64,000 nucleotides of DNA from Yoonia vestfoldensis (GTDB lineage: Bacteria > Pseudomonadota > Alphaproteobacteria > Rhodobacterales > Rhodobacteraceae). The notes under the pieces are model-generated. The model saw only the letters and a program-made list of their open reading frames with translations, ran no database searches and was not told the origin of the DNA. Where the stretch lies: the NCBI RefSeq assembly GCF_002158905.1, contig NZ_CP021431.1:1240001-1304000 (forward strand), written 5' to 3'. Each line of letters begins with the position of its first letter. Position 1 is the first letter of the stretch. The translations under genes and the position numbers were made by a program. Positions 60,164-64,000 of the stretch are shown piece by piece.

Positions 60164-61618
60164 ATGGTTTCTCGCGTCATCCCTGTTGAAACCTTTGATC
60201 TGGTGATCTTTGGTGGCACCGGCGATCTTGCCCGTCGCAAGATCCTGCCGGGTCTGTTCCGCCGGTTCCGGTCTGGCCAGACGCCCGAAGGGTCGCGGAT
60301 CATCGGGGCGGCACGGTCCGAAATGGATCTGGCGGGCTACCGCGCCATGATTGCCGAGGCGATTGCCGAATTCGGCGGCGAAGAGGCCCGCGACAGCGAC
60401 AGCCTGAATGCTTTTCTGGCCACGCTGGATTATGTCGCCATCGACGCCAAAGGCGCGGGCGGCTGGGCTGATCTGGCGCAAAAGGTCCGCTCTGACGTGG
60501 TGCAGGCGTTTTATTTCTCGGTCGCGCCCGCCTTGTTCGGGGATCTGGCCGAACGGCTGCACAGCCACAAGATCGCCACTTCGGACAGCCGGATCGTGGT
60601 GGAAAAACCCTTTGGCCGCGATCTGGAAACCGCGCGCGCGTTGAATGCGGTGCTGTCGACCCACTTCAACGAGGATCAGATCTACCGGATCGACCATTAT
60701 CTGGGCAAGGAAACCGTGCAGAACCTGATGGCCGTGCGCTTTGGCAATGTGCTGTTTGAACCTTTGTGGAACAATCATTACGTCGATCACATCCAGATCA
60801 CCGTGGCCGAGACGGTCAATGTCGCGGGGCGGGGGTCTTATTACGACAAATCGGGTGCGATGCGCGATATGGTGCAGAACCATCTGATGCAGCTGTTATG
60901 CCTGATCGCGATGGAACCGCCCAGCCGCTTTGGCGCGGATGAGGTGCGCGATGAAAAGCTCAAGGTGATCCGCGCCTTGCAGCCGGTCGCCCCGCATCAC
61001 ATCGTGCGCGGCCAATATGATGCCGGCCCCGATGGGCCCAGCTATCGCGCGGATGCCGAAAACCCCCGCAGTTTCACCGAAAGCTTTGTCGCGCTGAAAT
61101 GCCATATCGCCAATTGGCGCTGGGCGGGGGTGCCGTTCTACCTGCGCACCGGTAAACGGATGAAAGCGCGGTCATCCGAAATCACCGTGGTTTTCAAGGA
61201 TCTTGGCCATACGATTTTCGAAGGCGATACCGCGCGCCACCGCAATATCCTGTCGATCCGGCTGCAACCCAATGAAGGCATGGATTTGCAGGTCACGATC
61301 AAGGAACCCGGACCGGGTGGGATGCGTTTGATCGACGTGCCTTTGGACATGACATTCGCCGAGGCTTTGGGTGCCGATGCAGAAGAGGTGACCGATGCCT
61401 ATGAGCGGCTGATCATGGATGTGATCCGGGGCAACCAGACGCTGTTCATGCGCGGTGACGAGGTCGAGGCGGCCTGGGCCTGGACCGACCCGATCATCCA
61501 GGGCTGGGAGGCCCGCAATGACGTGCCCAAGCTTTATGATGCCGGGTCCACCGGGCCAGAGGATGCGATGATGCTGCTGCATCGCGACGGGCGTAAATGG
61601 CGCGAAGTCAAAGGCTGA
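60164..61618 (+). CDS. zwf: Glucose-6-phosphate 1-dehydrogenase
   Basis: A 484-residue cytoplasmic enzyme, first step of the oxidative pentose phosphate and Entner-Doudoroff routes. It has the NADP-binding VIFGGTGDLARRKILPG (about 14-30), the active-site RIDHYLGKETVQNL (about 178-191) and later DRPEE-like positions. The C-terminal EAAWAWTDPIIQGWE is typical. It is followed by pgl after 4 bp and pgi, forming a sugar-phosphate operon. A palindromic operator lies upstream. Confidence 0.97.
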   Translation: MVSRVIPVETFDLVIFGGTGDLARRKILPGLFRRFRSGQTPEGSRIIGAARSEMDLAGYRAMIAEAIAEFGGEEARDSDSLNAFLATLDYVAIDAKGAGGWADLAQKVRSDVVQAFYFSVAPALFGDLAERLHSHKIATSDSRIVVEKPFGRDLETARALNAVLSTHFNEDQIYRIDHYLGKETVQNLMAVRFGNVLFEPLWNNHYVDHIQITVAETVNVAGRGSYYDKSGAMRDMVQNHLMQLLCLIAMEPPSRFGADEVRDEKLKVIRALQPVAPHHIVRGQYDAGPDGPSYRADAENPRSFTESFVALKCHIANWRWAGVPFYLRTGKRMKARSSEITVVFKDLGHTIFEGDTARHRNILSIRLQPNEGMDLQVTIKEPGPGGMRLIDVPLDMTFAEALGADAEEVTDAYERLIMDVIRGNQTLFMRGDEVEAAWAWTDPIIQGWEARNDVPKLYDAGSTGPEDAMMLLHRDGRKWREVKG

Positions 61619-61622
61619 AGTG

Positions 61623-62294
61623 ATGAAATTGATTGAATATCCCGATGCGGAAATGATGATGATGCGGCTGGCCGATATTCTGGCCAGCGCGTTGAAACAG
61701 ACGCTGGTGACGCATGATCGCGCCTCGCTTGCGGTGCCGGGGGGGACCACGCCGGGGCCGATTTTCGACAATCTGTGTTCGGTCGATCTGGATTGGGCGC
61801 GCGTTGATGTGCTGCTGACCGATGAGCGCTGGCTGCCGGAAAGCGCCGCGCGGTCCAATACCGCGCTGCTGCGCCGCCGCTTGCTGGTGGATCGCGCGGC
61901 CGCCGCGCGGCTGATCCCGCTTTACGCCGATGCGCCCGCGCCAGAGGACAAGCTGCCCGAACTGGCCGCAGGGCTGGCGCCTTTGCTGCCGCTGTCGGTG
62001 GTGCTGCTGGGCATGGGCGCGGATATGCATACCGCCTCGCTGTTTCCGGGTGCCGACCAGCTGGAACTGGCGCTGACGGGCGACGATTCCCTTGTCGCGA
62101 TGCGCGCGCCCGGCGCGCCGGAGCCGCGGATCACCCTGTCGGCCGCCGTGCTGAACGCCGCCATGGCGCGTCATATCGTGATCGTCGGGGCGGAAAAACG
62201 TGCCGCATTGGAACGGGCCTCCGGGCTTGACCCGTTCGATGCGCCGGTTGCGGCCGTGCTGAAAGATACGATTGTGCATTGGGCGGAGGCATAG
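61623..62294 (+). CDS. pgl: 6-Phosphogluconolactonase
   Basis: A 223-residue enzyme hydrolysing the lactone made by Zwf. It has SLAVPGGTTPGPIFDNL (about 33-49), VLLTDERWLPESAARSNTALLRRRLL (about 62) and LLGMGADMHTASLFPGADQL (about 128-147). The GTG overlapping the zwf stop is rejected in favour of ATG 61623. It abuts pgi, whose start immediately follows the pgl stop. Confidence 0.95.
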   Translation: MKLIEYPDAEMMMMRLADILASALKQTLVTHDRASLAVPGGTTPGPIFDNLCSVDLDWARVDVLLTDERWLPESAARSNTALLRRRLLVDRAAAARLIPLYADAPAPEDKLPELAAGLAPLLPLSVVLLGMGADMHTASLFPGADQLELALTGDDSLVAMRAPGAPEPRITLSAAVLNAAMARHIVIVGAEKRAALERASGLDPFDAPVAAVLKDTIVHWAEA

Positions 62295-63896
62295 ATGGTC
62301 TGGGACAACCTGCGCGCCCATCACGCGGCCACCGCTGACCGGCGGTTCGAGACGCTGCTGGATACCGCGCGCGCCGATGATTTCAGCGTCACTGCCGGTG
62401 AGATGCGGCTGGATTACGCCAAGACCAATATCGACACCACAGCCCGCGATCTGCTGTTTGATCTGCTGGACCAGACCGGTCTGGCCGCAAAACGTGACGC
62501 GATGTTCACGGGCGCCGCGATCAACGAAACCGAAGGACGCGCCGTCTTGCATACGGCGTTACGCAACCTCGATGGCGGGCCTGTCATGGTGGCGGGCCAG
62601 GATGTCATGCCCGATGTGCTGGCCACGCTGGCGCGGATGGAGGATTTCGCCCGCGCGGTGCGAGACGGCAGCATCCGCGGGCAGGGCGGCAAGATCACAG
62701 ATGTGGTCAATATCGGCATCGGCGGGTCGGATCTTGGCCCTGCGATGGCCGTGCGCGCGCTGGCGCCCTATCATGACGGCCCGCGCTGCCATTTCGTCAG
62801 CAATGTGGACCCTGCCGATATCGCGGGCGTGCTGCGGCGCTGCGATCCCGCCACAACCCTGGTGATCGTCGCCTCCAAGACCTTTACCACGATCGAGACG
62901 ATGACCAATGCGCGCACGGCACAGGCCTGGATGGCGCAGGGCGTCAGCGATACCGGCGCGCAATTCGCCGCCCTGTCCACGGCTGCCGACAAGACCGCTG
63001 CTTTCGGGATCGACGCGTCGCGGGTCTTTGGTTTCGCCGATTGGGTCGGCGGGCGCTATTCGCTTTGGGGACCAATCGGGCTGTCCTTGATGATCGCCAT
63101 CGGGCCAGAGGCTTTCCGCGCCTTCCTGCGCGGCGCCCAGGCGATGGACCAGCATTTCCGCGCGGCGGATTGGCATGAAAACCTGCCGGCGCTGCTGGCA
63201 TTGGTGGGGATCTGGCATCACCAGATTTGCGGCTATCCGACCCGCGCCGTGCTGCCTTATGATAACAATCTCAACCGCTTGCCTGCCTATCTTCAACAGC
63301 TGGAAATGGAAAGCAACGGCAAGGGTGTCGCCATGGACGGGACCGATCTGGCCGTGGCCAGCGGCCCCGTGGTCTGGGGGGAACCGGGCACCAACGGGCA
63401 GCATGCGTTTTATCAGCTGATCCACCAAGGCACCGGCATTGTGTCTTGCGAATTCCTGATTGCCGCGCGCGGCCATGAGGATGCGCTGCACCACCAGCAC
63501 CAATTGCTGGTCGCCAATTGCCTCGCGCAATCCGAGGCGCTGATGCGGGGCCGCGATCTGGACAGCGCCCGCGCCAGTATCGCGGATAAATTCACCGGCG
63601 ATGAATTGGACCGCCAGGCCCGCCACCGCGTGTTCACCGGCAACCGGCCATCGGTCACGCTTGCCTATCCGCAGCTGACGCCCTTTGTGCTGGGGCAGAT
63701 CATCGCGCTTTATGAACATCGCGTCTTTGTTGAAGGGGTTGTCTTGGGGCTGAATTCCTACGACCAATGGGGCGTTGAACTGGGCAAGGAGCTGGCGACC
63801 GCGCTGCAACCTGTCGTCGAAGGCCGCGCCGGTCTGGACGGCAAGGATGCATCCACCGCCGCCCTGGTCGGGTTCTTGCAACGTCACGGGGTCTGA
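62295..63896 (+). CDS. pgi: Glucose-6-phosphate isomerase
   Basis: A 533-residue enzyme interconverting glucose-6-phosphate and fructose-6-phosphate. It has [20 protein letters not shown] (about 136), [16 protein letters not shown] (about 194), [26 protein letters not shown] (about 250) and the catalytic Lys/His motif region at TGNRPSVTL near the C-terminus. GGAGG precedes the ATG within pgl. It ends 100 bp before the window end. Confidence 0.97.
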   Translation: MVWDNLRAHHAATADRRFETLLDTARADDFSVTAGEMRLDYAKTNIDTTARDLLFDLLDQTGLAAKRDAMFTGAAINETEGRAVLHTALRNLDGGPVMVAGQDVMPDVLATLARMEDFARAVRDGSIRGQGGKITDVVNIGIGGSDLGPAMAVRALAPYHDGPRCHFVSNVDPADIAGVLRRCDPATTLVIVASKTFTTIETMTNARTAQAWMAQGVSDTGAQFAALSTAADKTAAFGIDASRVFGFADWVGGRYSLWGPIGLSLMIAIGPEAFRAFLRGAQAMDQHFRAADWHENLPALLALVGIWHHQICGYPTRAVLPYDNNLNRLPAYLQQLEMESNGKGVAMDGTDLAVASGPVVWGEPGTNGQHAFYQLIHQGTGIVSCEFLIAARGHEDALHHQHQLLVANCLAQSEALMRGRDLDSARASIADKFTGDELDRQARHRVFTGNRPSVTLAYPQLTPFVLGQIIALYEHRVFVEGVVLGLNSYDQWGVELGKELATALQPVVEGRAGLDGKDASTAALVGFLQRHGV

Positions 63897-63924
63897 CGGC
63901 CCCCCTGGTTTGGGAATTGCGCCT

Positions 63925-64000
63925 ATGGCGGGTTATGCACCGTTTTTGATGTCACTGATCCTGATCGCCGGCATGGTGATCGAAATGCGCGACGGGCGCT
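63925..64000 (+). CDS. Small membrane protein, partial (runs off the window)
   Basis: An open frame from ATG 63925 reads MAGYAPFLMSLILIAGMVIE then a charged MRDGR turn and continues past the edge. The N-terminus is hydrophobic and GGGAA lies about 9 nt upstream. It follows pgi by 28 bp on the same strand. The product is not recognised. Confidence 0.4.
   Translation, partial: MAGYAPFLMSLILIAGMVIEMRDGR

Overview
The window looks like chromosome of an alphaproteobacterium of the Rhodobacteraceae / Roseobacter-Rhodobacter group. The reasons are the GC-rich coding sequence, the gene order trpG-trpD-trpC-moaC-moeA-lexA with convergent comEC followed by gltX-gltA, the fused indolepyruvate ferredoxin oxidoreductase, a B12-dependent NrdJ ribonucleotide reductase, a Fur/Mur-type regulator, and a GTTC-N7-GTTC SOS box. 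Almost every base is core-genome housekeeping. No plasmid, integron, CRISPR array or intact transposon is visible.

Layout. 1-7.1 kb: the start of an unidentified gene, purL, a likely small RNA, a LysR regulator and divergent indolepyruvate oxidoreductase. 7.2-14.2 kb: an acyltransferase, murI, argC, then the cytochrome c maturation genes ccmE, ccmF and ccmH, with a three-gene phage-type lysis cassette (GH108 endolysin, holin, XhlA-like protein) between ccmE and ccmF. ccmF carries a one-base frameshift in a G run near its 3' end. 14.3-21.3 kb: enoyl-CoA hydratase, GNAT, gltA, gltX, comEC and lexA. 21.3-32 kb: a tightly overlapping trpG-trpD-ung-trpC-moaC-moeA operon, a YibQ-like protein, ppiD-trpE and an aminotransferase. 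32-35.3 kb: gpt, fabI, pdxH, a double cold-shock protein, a DUF192 protein and tRNA-Pro(TGG). 35.3-39.7 kb: nrdJ with a long regulated leader, then a hairpin-rich 3' region and a six-unit 24-bp tandem array. 39.7-53 kb: cupin, eno, DMT exporter, fur, tyrS, anmK, an outer-membrane barrel, cysS, cimA, a phytoene-synthase-like protein, an MFS carrier and cobB. 53-57 kb: cobA, cbiD, cobK, alkA and an esterase. 57-58 kb: a truncated REP-associated transposase with REP hairpins, and an HNH nuclease. 58.3-64 kb: a CPA2 antiporter and the zwf-pgl-pgi sugar-phosphate operon.

Three threads run through the non-coding DNA. (i) A short element recurs seven times, always 3' of a stop codon and in a fixed orientation to the upstream gene. 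(ii) CtrA-like sites (TTAA-N7-TTNA) lie before the lysis cassette, comEC and nrdJ. With lexA also present, this suggests by inference a link to gene transfer agent release and uptake as known in Rhodobacter capsulatus. (iii) Several genes have readable promoters, operators or leaders (gltA, ior, lexA, nrdJ, zwf, HNH). Nothing in the window is clearly a new defence or biosynthetic system. The strongest candidates for unusual biology are the lysis cassette inside the ccm cluster, the candidate anti-Shine-Dalgarno small RNA next to purL, and the 3'-end repeat family.
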